In this document: in pieces, positions 52,426 to 60,965 of the stretch
Numbering within the stretch: the first letter of the stretch is position 1
Layout of the letters: every line of letters begins with the position of its first letter
NCBI RefSeq assembly: GCF_013409785.1
Contig: NZ_JACCBV010000001.1
Span: 992,001-1,056,000, forward strand
Reading direction: 5' to 3'
Source of the DNA: Microbacterium immunditiarum
GTDB lineage: Bacteria > Actinomycetota > Actinomycetes > Actinomycetales > Microbacteriaceae
DNA: 64,000 bases
Program-made: the position numbers and the translations under genes
Notes under the pieces: model-generated
Told to the model about the DNA's origin: nothing
Databases searched by the model: none
Seen by the model: the letters and a program-made list of their open reading frames with translations, nothing else

Positions 52426-52445
52426 AGGTCATTACCCTTGTTAAG
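52418..52445. promoter_or_regulatory. Probable operator between marR-MFS and hydrolase genes
   Basis: Arms GTTAACA (52418-52424) and TGTTAAG (52439-52445) flank 14 bases. The region is A/T-rich relative to everything around it. It covers the marR start and lies 20 bases before the -10 box (TAGACT, 52466-52471) of the divergent hydrolase, so it might control both directions. Confidence 0.5.
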
Positions 52446-52478
52446 TAAAATCCGGATGTCACCTCTAGACTCATCCGC

Positions 52479-53333
52479 ATGCCCGAGTTCGAGGACGCAC
52501 ACGGCATCGCGATCGTCTACGACGAGCACCCCGCGAGGACGACACCGCGCGCGGTCGTGCAGCTGCTGCACGGCGTCGGCGAGCACGCGGGGCGATACGC
52601 CGCCGTCGTCGAGGCGCTCACCTCCGAGGGGTACGCCGTGTATGCGGACGACCATCGCGGGCACGGTCGCACCGGCATGAAGCAGCACGGCGACGATCCG
52701 AGCAAGCTCGGGCGGCTCGGAGTCGGGGGCATGCCCGCGGCGCTCGCCGCCGTGTGGCAGTTCACGCAGCTCATCCGCAATGAGAATCCCGATCTGCCGC
52801 TCATCATGCTCGGGCACTCGTGGGGATCGTTCCTCGCGCAGAAGCTGCTGAACGTGCACCCCGAGGCGTACGACGGCGCCGTGCTGAGCGGGTCGGCCCT
52901 GCTGTGGCCGGGATCGCTCAATGCGGGGGACCTCAACGCGCCGTGGAAGGCGCAGGACGCGATGGGCACCGAGTGGCTGTCGTCGGACCTCTCGGTCGGC
53001 AAGGCGTTCATCGAGGATCCGCTGACCACGACGACGCCGTTGCTGCAGCTGTTCGGCGTCGTCGATGCGGCACGCCTCTACGGGCGCCCGCGCAGGGAAC
53101 TCGGCCGCGACATCCCTCTGCTGCTCATGGTCGGGCGCGACGACACGGTCGGCGGTCCACGCAGCGTGCACCGCCTCGCCGACGCGTACCGGACGCGGTC
53201 GCAGCTCACCGACGTCACGACGCTCGTCTACCCCGACGCGCGGCACGAGATCTTCAACGAGGCCATGCAGGCCGACGTGCGAGCGGACCTGCTCGCCTGG
53301 CTCGACGCGAGATTCCCCGCCCGAGACCGTTGA
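52479..53333 (+). CDS. Alpha/beta hydrolase, monoacylglycerol-lipase-like
   Basis: 284 residues. VQLLHGVGEHAGRYAAVVEAL and DDHRGHGRTG give the lipase-like oxyanion region, LIMLGHSWGSFLAQKLL the nucleophile elbow (Ser in GHSWG), VGRDDTVGG the acid and YPDARHEIFNE the catalytic His. It should hydrolyse small esters in the cytoplasm, since no signal peptide is seen. TAGACT lies 7 bases before the ATG and there is no ribosome site: leaderless start likely. The neighbouring MarR operator may regulate it. Confidence 0.9.
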   Translation: MPEFEDAHGIAIVYDEHPARTTPRAVVQLLHGVGEHAGRYAAVVEALTSEGYAVYADDHRGHGRTGMKQHGDDPSKLGRLGVGGMPAALAAVWQFTQLIRNENPDLPLIMLGHSWGSFLAQKLLNVHPEAYDGAVLSGSALLWPGSLNAGDLNAPWKAQDAMGTEWLSSDLSVGKAFIEDPLTTTTPLLQLFGVVDAARLYGRPRRELGRDIPLLLMVGRDDTVGGPRSVHRLADAYRTRSQLTDVTTLVYPDARHEIFNEAMQADVRADLLAWLDARFPARDR

Positions 53334-53376
53334 CGCCGGATGCCCCGCGGGGCCATCCTGGCTCTTAGCGATGTCG

Positions 53377-53390
53377 TGGGAGCGCTCCCA
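53377..53390 (+). promoter_or_regulatory. CelR/CebR operator before cellulase gene
   Basis: TGGGAGCGCTCCCA, an exact match to the 14-bp palindrome bound by the LacI-family cellulose regulators CelR (Thermobifida) and CebR (Streptomyces). It lies 75 bases before the GH6 start. The regulator gene is not in this window, so a cellobiose-responsive repressor should be encoded elsewhere. Confidence 0.85.
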
Positions 53391-53465
53391 TGATCGGCTC
53401 CCCGAGGTCGCGGCGCCGACGACGACGTGGGCGCGGTCGATGAAGACACACCCCTGGAGGCACGC

Positions 53466-55076
53466 ATGACCTCACCGACATCCCGACGCGCCCGCGCGCG
53501 CTCGGTCGCCGCCGCCGGCGCGACCGCTCTCGTCGCGGCCGTCCTGATCCCCCTGGCGGGCTCGTCCGCCGCCGGAGCCACCGGCGCGCTGGCCGGCTCC
53601 ACGCTCTACGCGAACCCGTTCAGCACGACCCTCGAGGCCGCGCAGAGCCTCGGCGGCCAGGCTCGCGCGGACGCGTATCTGCTCGGCAGCATTCCGTCCG
53701 CAGAGTGGTTCACGTCGGGAACCGCAGACGAAGTGCGCGCCGAGGCGCAGGATTACGTCGACGCGGCGACGGCCGTCGGGCAGATGCCCGTGCTCGTCGC
53801 CTACAACCTGCCGTTCCGCGACTGCTCGCAGTACTCCGCGGGCGGCGCGTTCGACACGGCCGAATATCAGGCGTGGATCGACGGACTGGCCGCCGGGATC
53901 GGCGATCGTCCCGCGACCGTGATCCTCGAACCCGACGGCCTCGGCATCATCCCGCACTACACGACGATCGACGGCGCGGTCGAATGGTGCCAGCCGGCCG
54001 AGCTCGACCCCGCGACCGCGGCATCCGATCGATTCGTCCAGCTCAACCACGCCGTCGACGTGCTGTCCGCGCTGCCCGCCACCTCGGTGTATCTCGACGG
54101 CACGCACTCCGGCTGGCTCAACGTCGGCGACATCACCGACCGGCTGCTCAAGGCCGGTGTGCAGGAGGCGGACGGGTTCTTCGTCAACGCGTCGAACTAC
54201 AACTTCACCGCGAACCTCACCGCGTACGGCACGTGGATCTCCTCGTGCATCGCGTACGTCACGCAGGTCAACCCGGGTGCTTTCGGCGAGTGCGGCAACC
54301 AGTACTGGAACGGCGGCCCTGCCAACAACTGGACCGGTGTCACGATGTCGGCGTTCGGCGAATGGAGCTCGGGCAACCCAGACCCCGCGCTCGACACGGC
54401 CGGCGTCGACTCGCGGTACGAGCTGATCCTCGGAGGCGTCGAGCCGTCGACGCACTTCGTGATCGACACGAGTCGCAACGGGCAGGGTCCGTGGCAGGCG
54501 CCGGAGGGTGTGTACTCCGACCCCGAGGTCTGGTGCAACCCGCCTGGGCGCGGCATCGGAGTGCTTCCGACGACCGAGACAGGTAACGCCCTCGTCGACG
54601 CCCACCTGTGGATCAAGGTTCCGGGCGAGTCCGACGGCAAGTGCTACCGCGGCACGGGCGGACCGCTCGACCCCGAGCGTGGCATGGAGGACCCGGCCGC
54701 CGGCCAGTGGTTCGTCGAGCAGGCCCGTGAGCTCATCTCGCTCGCGAACCCGCCGCTCGCTCCGCTCACGTGCACCGTCGAGGTGACCGGAACGCGCCTC
54801 GGCTCGGGCTTCGCCGCCGCCGTCGTGATCCGCAACACGGGCTCGACCACCTACAACCCGTGGACGCTGTCGTGGACGTTCGACGGTGACCAGCGCGTCA
54901 ACGCGGTGGTCGTCGGCACGTTCGTCCAGGACGGCGCGAACGTGACGGTCACTCCGCACAAGCTGCTCGGCAAGCTCGCGCCCGGAAAGAGGACCGCCTT
55001 CGCGATCAAGGGCAAGGGAGCCGCGACCGAGCCGTGGCTGTTCCGCCTGAACGGGCAGCCCTGCCTGTCCAAGTGA
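53466..55076 (+). CDS. Secreted GH6 cellulase with C-terminal CBM2-like domain
   Basis: 536 residues. A signal peptide occupies about residues 1-37 (ARARSVAAAGATALVAAVL core, AGA-type cleavage). The GH6 barrel (about 40-430) opens LYANPFSTTLEAAQSL; conserved sites are NLPFRDCSQYSAGG, VILEPDGLG (catalytic Asp), YLDGTHSGWL, FVNASNYNFT and FVIDTSRNGQGPW, and WCNPPGRGIG. A roughly 100-residue C-terminal domain beginning TCTVEVTGTRLG looks like a family 2 cellulose-binding module, with paired Cys. It cleaves beta-1,4-glucan outside the cell. GGAGG lies 6 bases before the ATG; the CelR-type operator lies upstream and a bidirectional terminator downstream. Confidence 0.93.
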   Translation: MTSPTSRRARARSVAAAGATALVAAVLIPLAGSSAAGATGALAGSTLYANPFSTTLEAAQSLGGQARADAYLLGSIPSAEWFTSGTADEVRAEAQDYVDAATAVGQMPVLVAYNLPFRDCSQYSAGGAFDTAEYQAWIDGLAAGIGDRPATVILEPDGLGIIPHYTTIDGAVEWCQPAELDPATAASDRFVQLNHAVDVLSALPATSVYLDGTHSGWLNVGDITDRLLKAGVQEADGFFVNASNYNFTANLTAYGTWISSCIAYVTQVNPGAFGECGNQYWNGGPANNWTGVTMSAFGEWSSGNPDPALDTAGVDSRYELILGGVEPSTHFVIDTSRNGQGPWQAPEGVYSDPEVWCNPPGRGIGVLPTTETGNALVDAHLWIKVPGESDGKCYRGTGGPLDPERGMEDPAAGQWFVEQARELISLANPPLAPLTCTVEVTGTRLGSGFAAAVVIRNTGSTTYNPWTLSWTFDGDQRVNAVVVGTFVQDGANVTVTPHKLLGKLAPGKRTAFAIKGKGAATEPWLFRLNGQPCLSK

Positions 55077-55080
55077 TCGG

Positions 55081-55115
55081 CTGACCGGGCCTCCGTCCAG
55101 CGGAGGCCCGGTCAG
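55081..55115. terminator. Bidirectional terminator between cellulase and helicase genes
   Basis: Perfect 15-bp stem (CTGACCGGGCCTCCG and its complement) with loop TCCAG, centred between the convergent stops at 55076 and 55124. No long T-run follows on either side, as often in high-G+C terminators. The hairpin serves both genes. Confidence 0.85.
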
Positions 55116-55123
55116 GTCGGCCG

Positions 55124-56566
55124 TCAGCCGCGCGCGCGGCGGCGCGTGCCCGCGCGACGGATCTCGTCGACCGTGCTGCCAGTCGTGAAGCGCTGACCCG
55201 CGGGCCGCGGAGCGGTCTGCTTCGTGCTGTGCGCCGCGGCCGGCTTGGAGCCGTGCTGCGCGGCGTCCCGCGACCCACCGCGTCGGCCGCGCGAGCGCTG
55301 ACCCGAGCCGCTGCGGGCGGGCGCGGCATCCGTCTTCGCCTTCTTCGCCGTCGGACGCTGCTGCTGCGGCGCGGGAGGGGCAGGCTTGACGTGCGGCGCG
55401 CGCTCGCCGACGAGCTCCGAGACCGCGGTGTGCACGGCGGTGACGGGCTCGAGGGCGGCGGTGACGCGGGCCTTGCGCAGCAGGTCCTTGACCTCGCCTC
55501 GCTGCGCGTCGAGCGCGACCGTCACGACGAGGCCTTCGGCGCCCGCGCGGGCCGTGCGTCCCGAGCGGTGGAGGTATGCCTTGTGCTCGACAGGCGGATC
55601 GACGTGGACCACGAGCTCGACGTCGTCGACGTGGACGCCGCGGGCGGCGACATCCGTGGCGACGAGCACCCGCACGCCGCCATCGTCGACGGGTGCGCCG
55701 AACGCGGCGAGGTTGCGCTCGCGAGCGTTCTGCCCGAGGTTCCCGTGCAGGTCGACGGCGGGGATGCCGGCGGACGTCAGCTGCTTCGCCAGCTTCTTCG
55801 CCTGGTGCTTCGTTCGCGTGAAGAGGATGCGTCGACCGAGGCCCGACGCGAGGTGACGCACGAGCGCCGTCTTCTCGTCGGCGTCGACGACGAACACGCG
55901 GTGCGTCATGACGCCCTGCGGCACGCTCGACTCGTCGACCTCGTGGCGGACCTCTTCGCGCAGGAAGCGCTTGACGAGGACGTCGACGCCGCGGTCGAGC
56001 GTCGCGCTGAACAGCAGACGCTGGCCGCGCTGCGGCGTCGCGCTCATGATGCGGGTGACGCCGGGAAGGAACCCGAGGTCGGCCATGTGGTCGGCCTCGT
56101 CGAGCACCGTGATCTCGACCTCGCCGAGGTTGACGATGCCCTGCTTCATGAGGTCCTCGAGGCGGCCGGGGCAGGCCACGACGATGTCGACGCCCCCGCG
56201 GAGCGCCTGCTCCTGCGGGCGCTGGCCGACGCCGCCGAACACCGTCGTGACGCGCAGGCCCGCGGCATCCGCCAACGGCTTGATCGTCGCGGCGATCTGC
56301 GTCGCGAGCTCGCGCGTCGGGGCCAGCACGAGGCCGCGCGGATGCGACGGCCGGCGCCGGCCGCCCGCGAGGCGCGCCACGAGGGGCACCGCGAACGCGA
56401 TGGTCTTGCCGCTGCCGGTGCGGCCGCGGCCGAGCACGTCGCGGCCCGCGAGCGAGTCGGGGAGGGTGTCGCGCTGGATCGGGAAGGGCAGGGTCTTGCC
56501 GTCGGCCTCGAGCACGGCGGCGAGGTTCTCGGGCACGCCGAGAGAGAGGAAGGAAGAGGAGGTCAT
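55124..56566 (-). CDS. DEAD-box RNA helicase
   Basis: 480 residues. Q-motif region FPIQRDTLPDSLAGRDVLG, motif I GRTGSGKT, Ia APTRELATQ, II VLDEADHMADLGF, III SATLD, IV/V RILFTRTKHQAKKLAKQL and VLVATDVAARGVHV, VI HRSGRTARAG. A basic tail of about 100 residues (Lys/Arg/Pro/Ala/Gln-rich with RGRRGG) should bind RNA. It remodels structured RNA in ribosome assembly or at low temperature. ATG 56566 opens the conserved part (MTSSSFLSLGVPENL); more than 200 untranslated bases precede lplA in the opposite direction. Confidence 0.93.
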   Translation of the reverse strand: MTSSSFLSLGVPENLAAVLEADGKTLPFPIQRDTLPDSLAGRDVLGRGRTGSGKTIAFAVPLVARLAGGRRRPSHPRGLVLAPTRELATQIAATIKPLADAAGLRVTTVFGGVGQRPQEQALRGGVDIVVACPGRLEDLMKQGIVNLGEVEITVLDEADHMADLGFLPGVTRIMSATPQRGQRLLFSATLDRGVDVLVKRFLREEVRHEVDESSVPQGVMTHRVFVVDADEKTALVRHLASGLGRRILFTRTKHQAKKLAKQLTSAGIPAVDLHGNLGQNARERNLAAFGAPVDDGGVRVLVATDVAARGVHVDDVELVVHVDPPVEHKAYLHRSGRTARAGAEGLVVTVALDAQRGEVKDLLRKARVTAALEPVTAVHTAVSELVGERAPHVKPAPPAPQQQRPTAKKAKTDAAPARSGSGQRSRGRRGGSRDAAQHGSKPAAAHSTKQTAPRPAGQRFTTGSTVDEIRRAGTRRRARG

Positions 56567-56782
56567 GGGTGCTTTCGGGCAAGCGCACACGCGCAGATCG
56601 GCGGTGCGGGAGTGGCGACGGCGCGGGTTCGCGCATCGGTTCGCCGTTCGAAAAGAGCCGCGGTCGCGATGACAGGACCGGGGAGCGTGACGACGACGCA
56701 GCGGCTCGGATGGCCGCGTCCTCAACCGTATCAGTGTTCAGCCGGGCGTGGCCTGACAGCGGGGGCCAATAGTCTTGACGCC

Positions 56783-57832
56783 ATGCACGGTGAGTACAAG
56801 GTCCCCGGCGGCAAGCTCGTCGTCGTCGACTTCGATGAGCAGGACGGCCGCATCGCGCGCTTCCACCTCTCGGGCGACTTCTTCCTCGAACCCGACACCG
56901 CGCTGGACGACATCGACGCCGCGGTCAGCGGGCTTCCGATCGAGGCGGATGCCGCGACCGTCGCGGCCGCGGTGCGTTCCGCCCTCCCCGAGGGCGCTCA
57001 GCTGCTCGGGTTCACACCCGAGTCCGTTGGCACCGCGGTGCGCCGCGCGCTCGTGACGGCCCCCGGATGGCGAGAGTTCCCGTGGGAGATCGTGCACGAG
57101 GCTCCCGTGTCGCCGCGCATGAACCTCGCGCTCGACGAGGTGCTCACGGCGCGCGTCGGGGACGGACGCCGCAACCCGACGCTGCGGCTGTGGGAGTGGA
57201 ACGAGTCCGCCGTCGTGATCGGCTCGTTCCAATCGGTCAAGAACGAGGTCGACCCCGAGGGCGCCGCCCGGTACGGCTTCGACGTCGTCCGTCGCATCTC
57301 GGGCGGGGGAGCGATGCTCATGGCGGCCAACTCGATCGTCACGTACTCGCTCTACGTGCCGTCGTCGCTCGTCGCGGGCATGACGTTCGCCGACTCGTAC
57401 GCGTTCCTCGACGACTGGGTGCTGCAGGCGCTCCGCTCGATCGGGGTCGATGCGACCTACCAGCCGCTCAACGACATCGCGTCGCCGCAGGGCAAGATCG
57501 GCGGGGCCGCGCAGAAGCGCCTCGCGAACGGGGGAGTGCTGCACCACGCGACCCTCTCGTACGACATGGACGGCCAGGTCATGACCGAGGTGCTGCGCAT
57601 CGGTCGCGAGAAGCTCAGCGACAAGGGCACGGTGTCCGCCGCGAAGCGCGTCGACCCGCTGCGTCGCCAGACCGGGCTCTCGCGCGAGGCCATCATCGAG
57701 AAGTTCAAGGAGACGTTCGCGAACCTCTACGGTGCCGTGCCCGGACGCATCACCGAGGACGAGTACGCCGAGGCGGCCGAGCTCGTGCGCGCCAAGTTCG
57801 CGACGGACGCCTGGCTGAACCGCGTGCCATGA
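56783..57832 (+). CDS. Lipoate-protein ligase family protein
   Basis: 349 residues. A small N-terminal domain (HGEYKVPGGKLVVVDFDEQDG, about 1-85) resembles the LplA accessory domain, placed ahead of the catalytic BPL/LplA fold. Catalytic markers: PWEIVHEAPVSPRMNLALDEVL, LRLWEWNESAVVIGSFQSV, RRISGGGAMLMAANSIVTYSL, and the lysine in SPQGKIGGAAQKRLANGGVLHHATLS. It attaches lipoate or a related acid to lipoyl domains of 2-oxoacid dehydrogenases or GcvH. TAGTCT lies 7 bases before the ATG: leaderless start likely. The methyltransferase gene overlaps its stop. Confidence 0.9.
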   Translation: MHGEYKVPGGKLVVVDFDEQDGRIARFHLSGDFFLEPDTALDDIDAAVSGLPIEADAATVAAAVRSALPEGAQLLGFTPESVGTAVRRALVTAPGWREFPWEIVHEAPVSPRMNLALDEVLTARVGDGRRNPTLRLWEWNESAVVIGSFQSVKNEVDPEGAARYGFDVVRRISGGGAMLMAANSIVTYSLYVPSSLVAGMTFADSYAFLDDWVLQALRSIGVDATYQPLNDIASPQGKIGGAAQKRLANGGVLHHATLSYDMDGQVMTEVLRIGREKLSDKGTVSAAKRVDPLRRQTGLSREAIIEKFKETFANLYGAVPGRITEDEYAEAAELVRAKFATDAWLNRVP

Positions 57833-58797
57833 CCCAGGCGGCCGCCGTCGCACCGCAGCCGGGCGCGGTCGAGATCCATCACGGCGACAACCTCGCCGTG
57901 ATCCGCGGCTTCGCCGAGGCGTCGTTCACGCTGATCTACCTCGACCCGCCGTTCAACACGGGCCGCCCGCAGCAGCGGGCGGTCGAGACGGCGCGGGCAG
58001 TGCACGAAACTCCACAAGACGTCGGCGTCGCGGCGGGATCCGACCCCGATTCGGGCGGATCCCCGGAGCATCCGGGGAGTTCTGCACCCGTCTCGATTCG
58101 CAGGGGCTTCCACGGCCGCCAGTACGAGAGGCTGCGCGGTGACCTGCGCACCTACGACGACCGGTTCGACGACTACTGGGGCTTCCTCGAGCCGCGGCTC
58201 GCCGAGGCGTGGCGGCTGCTCGCCGACGACGGAACCCTCTACCTGCACCTCGACTACCGCGAGGCGCACTACGCGAAGGTCCTGATGGACGCGCTGTTCG
58301 GGCGCGAGCGCTTCCTCAACGAGCTGATCTGGGCGTACGACTACGGCGGCAAGAGCAGGCGGCGGTGGCCCACCAAGCACGACACGATCCTCGTGTACGT
58401 GAAGGATCCCGCCCGGTACTGGTTCGACTCGGCCGCCGTCGACCGCGAGCCGTACATGGCCCCGGGCCTGGTGACCGCGGCGAAGGCCGAGCGCGGCAAG
58501 CTCCCGACCGACGTGTGGTGGCACACGATCGTGCCCACGACCGGGCGGGAGAAGACCGGCTACCCGACGCAGAAGCCCGAGGGCATCCTCCGCCGCATCG
58601 TGCAGGCGTCCAGCCGCCCCGGCGACCGCGTGCTCGACTTCTTTGCGGGCAGCGGCACGACCGGTGCGGTCGCCTCCGCCCTCGGGCGCGACGCCGTGCT
58701 CGTCGACGACAATCCCGAGGCGATCGAGATCATGAAGCGACGGATGCCCCACGCCCGGGTCGTCGGCGTGCCGGAGGGCGGATCGACCCCGGCTTAG
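57829..58797 (+). CDS. Site-specific DNA methyltransferase (orphan)
   Basis: 322 residues with motif IV first (LIYLDPPFNTG, about 38-48) and motif I later (DRVLDFFAGSGTTGAVASALG, about 265-285), the beta-type order for N6-adenine or N4-cytosine methyltransferases. Typical accompanying segments are IWAYDYGGKSRRRWPTKHD and GREKTGYPTQKPEGILRRI. A stretch of about 45 residues rich in Gly, Ser, Pro and Asp follows DPPFNTG and looks longer than in relatives I remember. There is no restriction gene nearby, so this is probably a housekeeping or epigenetic enzyme. ATGA overlap with the ligase gene. Confidence 0.88.
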   Translation: MTQAAAVAPQPGAVEIHHGDNLAVIRGFAEASFTLIYLDPPFNTGRPQQRAVETARAVHETPQDVGVAAGSDPDSGGSPEHPGSSAPVSIRRGFHGRQYERLRGDLRTYDDRFDDYWGFLEPRLAEAWRLLADDGTLYLHLDYREAHYAKVLMDALFGRERFLNELIWAYDYGGKSRRRWPTKHDTILVYVKDPARYWFDSAAVDREPYMAPGLVTAAKAERGKLPTDVWWHTIVPTTGREKTGYPTQKPEGILRRIVQASSRPGDRVLDFFAGSGTTGAVASALGRDAVLVDDNPEAIEIMKRRMPHARVVGVPEGGSTPA

Positions 58798-58825
58798 GCC
58801 GGAATCCACCCCCTAGGCTCGTCCC

Positions 58826-59812
58826 ATGCGATTCGGAACCTTCATCCCCCAGGGCTGGCGCTTCGACCTCGTCGGCATCGACCCCGCAGACCACTGGCGC
58901 GTCATGCGCGAGCTCGCGCAGCGGGCTGACGAAGGGCCGTGGGAGTCGCTGTGGGTGTACGACCACTTCCACACGACGCCGGTTCCGAGCGAAGTGGCGA
59001 CGCATGAGGCGTGGACCCTCATGGCGGCGTTCGCAGCGGTCACCGACCGCATCCGCCTCGGCCAGATGTGCACGTGCATGAGCTACCGCAACCCCGCCTA
59101 CCTCGCGAAGATCGCGGCGACGGTCGACATCGTGTCGGGCGGCCGCGCCGAGATGGGGATCGGCGGCGGCTGGTACGAGCACGAGTGGCGCGCGTACGGG
59201 TACGGGTTCCCGCCGATCGGCGAGCGCCTCGCGCGGCTCGACGAGGGTGTGCAGATCATGCGCCAGGCGTGGACGACCGGCACGGCGACCCTCGACGGCA
59301 AGCACTATCAGGTCGACGGCGCGATCGTCCGGCCGCTGCCGCTGCAGGAGGGCGGCATTCCGATGTGGGTCGCCGGCGGCGGCGAGAAGGTCACGCTGAA
59401 GATCGCGGCGAAGTACGCCGACTACGCGAACTGGTCGTCCCACCCGGAGGAGTTCTCGCACAAGAAGGCGATCCTCGAGGAGCACTGCGCGAAGATCGGG
59501 CGCGATGTGTCCGAGATCACGCTCAGCGCCAACTTCAACACGGTGATCGGCGAGACCGAGAAGAACGTCGACGAGCGACTCGATCTGATCGAGGAGCGGC
59601 TGCGCCCGCACCTCGGCGATCGCACCGAGCGGGTGATGGGCGAGTATCGCTCCGGCCGCGGGCTCGTGGGCACGCCCGAGCAGATCGTCGAGCGGCTCGC
59701 CGACCTGCGCGAGCGAGGACTCTCGTACGCGATCCACTACTTCCCCGAGCACGCGTACGACCGCTCGGGCGTCGAGCTCTTCGAGCGCGAGGTCATTCCG
59801 GCGCTCGCCTGA
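58826..59812 (+). CDS. LLM-class (luciferase-like) F420-type oxidoreductase
   Basis: 328 residues of the bacterial luciferase-like barrel: MRFGTFIPQGWRFDLVG, SLWVYDHFHTTPVP, IRLGQMCTCMSYRNPAYLAKIAATVDIVSGGRAEMGIGGGWYEHEW and IPMWVAGGGEKVTLKIAAKY. This pattern is typical of F420-dependent enzymes of actinobacteria, though FMN use is possible. Substrate unknown. TAGGCT (58814-58819) lies 6 bases before the ATG: leaderless start likely. Tandem repeats begin right after the stop. Confidence 0.9.
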   Translation: MRFGTFIPQGWRFDLVGIDPADHWRVMRELAQRADEGPWESLWVYDHFHTTPVPSEVATHEAWTLMAAFAAVTDRIRLGQMCTCMSYRNPAYLAKIAATVDIVSGGRAEMGIGGGWYEHEWRAYGYGFPPIGERLARLDEGVQIMRQAWTTGTATLDGKHYQVDGAIVRPLPLQEGGIPMWVAGGGEKVTLKIAAKYADYANWSSHPEEFSHKKAILEEHCAKIGRDVSEITLSANFNTVIGETEKNVDERLDLIEERLRPHLGDRTERVMGEYRSGRGLVGTPEQIVERLADLRERGLSYAIHYFPEHAYDRSGVELFEREVIPALA

Positions 59813-59912
59813 GCGGGGTGGCGTGAGTGCGCTCGCGTGAGCGGGCTCGTGGAGCGGCTCGCGTGAGCGGGCTCGTGGAGCGGGTCGCGTGAGCGGGCTC
59901 GTGGAGCGGGTC
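59807..59912. repeat. Tandem 26-bp repeats after the LLM gene
   Basis: Three 26-base units (59835-59860, 59861-59886, 59887-59912) of form GCGTGAGCGGGCTCGTGGAG plus CGGSTC differ at one position. Two shorter, weaker 14-base copies precede them (59807-59820, which contains the LLM stop codon, and 59821-59834). The array apparently grew by slippage from the gene end. There are no spacers, so it is not CRISPR. It ends four bases before the first palindromic element. Confidence 0.85.
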
Positions 59913-59915
59913 GGT

Positions 59916-59991
59916 GTGAAAGCGCCGGGCTCGATCGGGGTTGTGGTCCCGTGAGGGGCGCGTTTCCGCCGTTTCGACCCGGCGCTTTCAC
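59916..59991. repeat. 76-bp palindromic element, left copy
   Basis: Terminal perfect 14-base arms GTGAAAGCGCCGGG (59916-59929) and CCCGGCGCTTTCAC (59978-59991), extended by TCGA on each side after one extra base. The first 21 bases are identical to those of the copy at 60962-61037, which has the same length and orientation. The centre differs between copies. The element lies 116 bases before the DUF559 gene. Confidence 0.75.
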
Positions 59992-60107
59992 GCCGCGGCG
60001 CTGAGACGCCGGACGACCAGGCCTCCCAGCAACGGCAGCGCGGTCGATCGCCGACAGACGGCCCGACTCGGCGATCATCCGCCCGACGGGCGTCGCACGG
60101 TCGAGAG

Positions 60108-60965
60108 ATGGTTCACCCCGCCTGCGACACGCGCACGATGGCCGCACCTCGATCACTCACCCGGCGTGCCCTGCTGGATGCGGGATGGACGGACCGGCGT
60201 CTCGCCGCCGCTGTCGCCGATGGTCGGTTGCACAAGCCTCGACCGAACGCGTACCTGCCACTCGGCGTGCCCGCCGACACCATCGACGCGTGCGCGGTCG
60301 GCGGTCGGCTCACGTGCGCATCGGAGCTGGCGAGGCGTGGCGTCTTCGTGCTCGAGAGATCCGATCTCCACGTCCACCTGCATGAGAACCGCCGTCATCC
60401 GCCTACTCTGGCGCGGGCCGTCCGACGACACTGGGATCGGCTTCGCCGCACGCCACCGCCGGGTGCGACCTCTGTCGAGGCGTTCGACGCCGTCCTGCAG
60501 GCCATCCGCTGCCAGCCGCCGCGCGCCGCGGTCGCGACACTCGACTCCGCGCTGCACCTCGGGATCCTGCACCCCGACGATCTGGATGAGCTCTTCCGAC
60601 ACCTCCCGCGTCGTCACGCGATCCTCCGGAAGCTCGCCGACCCACGGGCCGAGTCCGGCCCCGAGACGCTGGTGCGGCTCATACTGCGCTCGCTCGGAGC
60701 GACGTTCGACGTTCAGGTCCGGATCCGCGGAGTCGGCCGCGTGGACTTCGTGGTCGACGGCTGGCTGATCGTCGAGTGCGACAGCGAAGCGTTCCACTCG
60801 ACGTGGGAGGACCAGCGCCGCGATCGGCGCCGTGACCAGGCGGCAGCAGCCCTCGGCTATGCCACGTATCGCCCGATCGCCGAAGACATCTTGTGGCGTC
60901 CGGAGGAGGTCCGAGCTGCGCTGGCGGGTCTCCTTTGCTCTCGCTCGCGGGGTCGTCGTCGGTGA
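60108..60965 (+). CDS. DUF559 / AbiEi-like endonuclease-fold protein
   Basis: 285 residues from ATG 60108 (ATG 60138 is a plausible alternative; neither has a good ribosome site). The N-terminus has an AbiEi-type winged helix (LTRRALLDAGWTDRRLAAAVADGRLHKPRPNAYLP), usual in antitoxin-like proteins. The C-terminus is a Vsr-like restriction-endonuclease fold: VDFVVDGWLIVECDSEAFHS gives the Asp and Glu-x-Asp positions, then DQRRDRRRDQAAAALGYATYR. Such genes are widespread singletons in actinobacteria with no proven role. The stop codon TGA 60963-60965 lies within the first bases of the right palindromic element. Confidence 0.85.
   Translation: MVHPACDTRTMAAPRSLTRRALLDAGWTDRRLAAAVADGRLHKPRPNAYLPLGVPADTIDACAVGGRLTCASELARRGVFVLERSDLHVHLHENRRHPPTLARAVRRHWDRLRRTPPPGATSVEAFDAVLQAIRCQPPRAAVATLDSALHLGILHPDDLDELFRHLPRRHAILRKLADPRAESGPETLVRLILRSLGATFDVQVRIRGVGRVDFVVDGWLIVECDSEAFHSTWEDQRRDRRRDQAAAALGYATYRPIAEDILWRPEEVRAALAGLLCSRSRGRRR

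Noticed and set aside
53472..56636. Very long open frame of over 1000 codons on the minus strand across the cellulase and helicase genes
   Set aside because: It is antisense to the GH6 gene and out of frame with the helicase; its product is Arg/Gly/Ala/Asp-rich without motifs, a usual artefact of high-G+C DNA.
59835..59912. Possible CRISPR array
   Set aside because: The 26-base units are directly adjacent with no spacers, and no cas genes are present.
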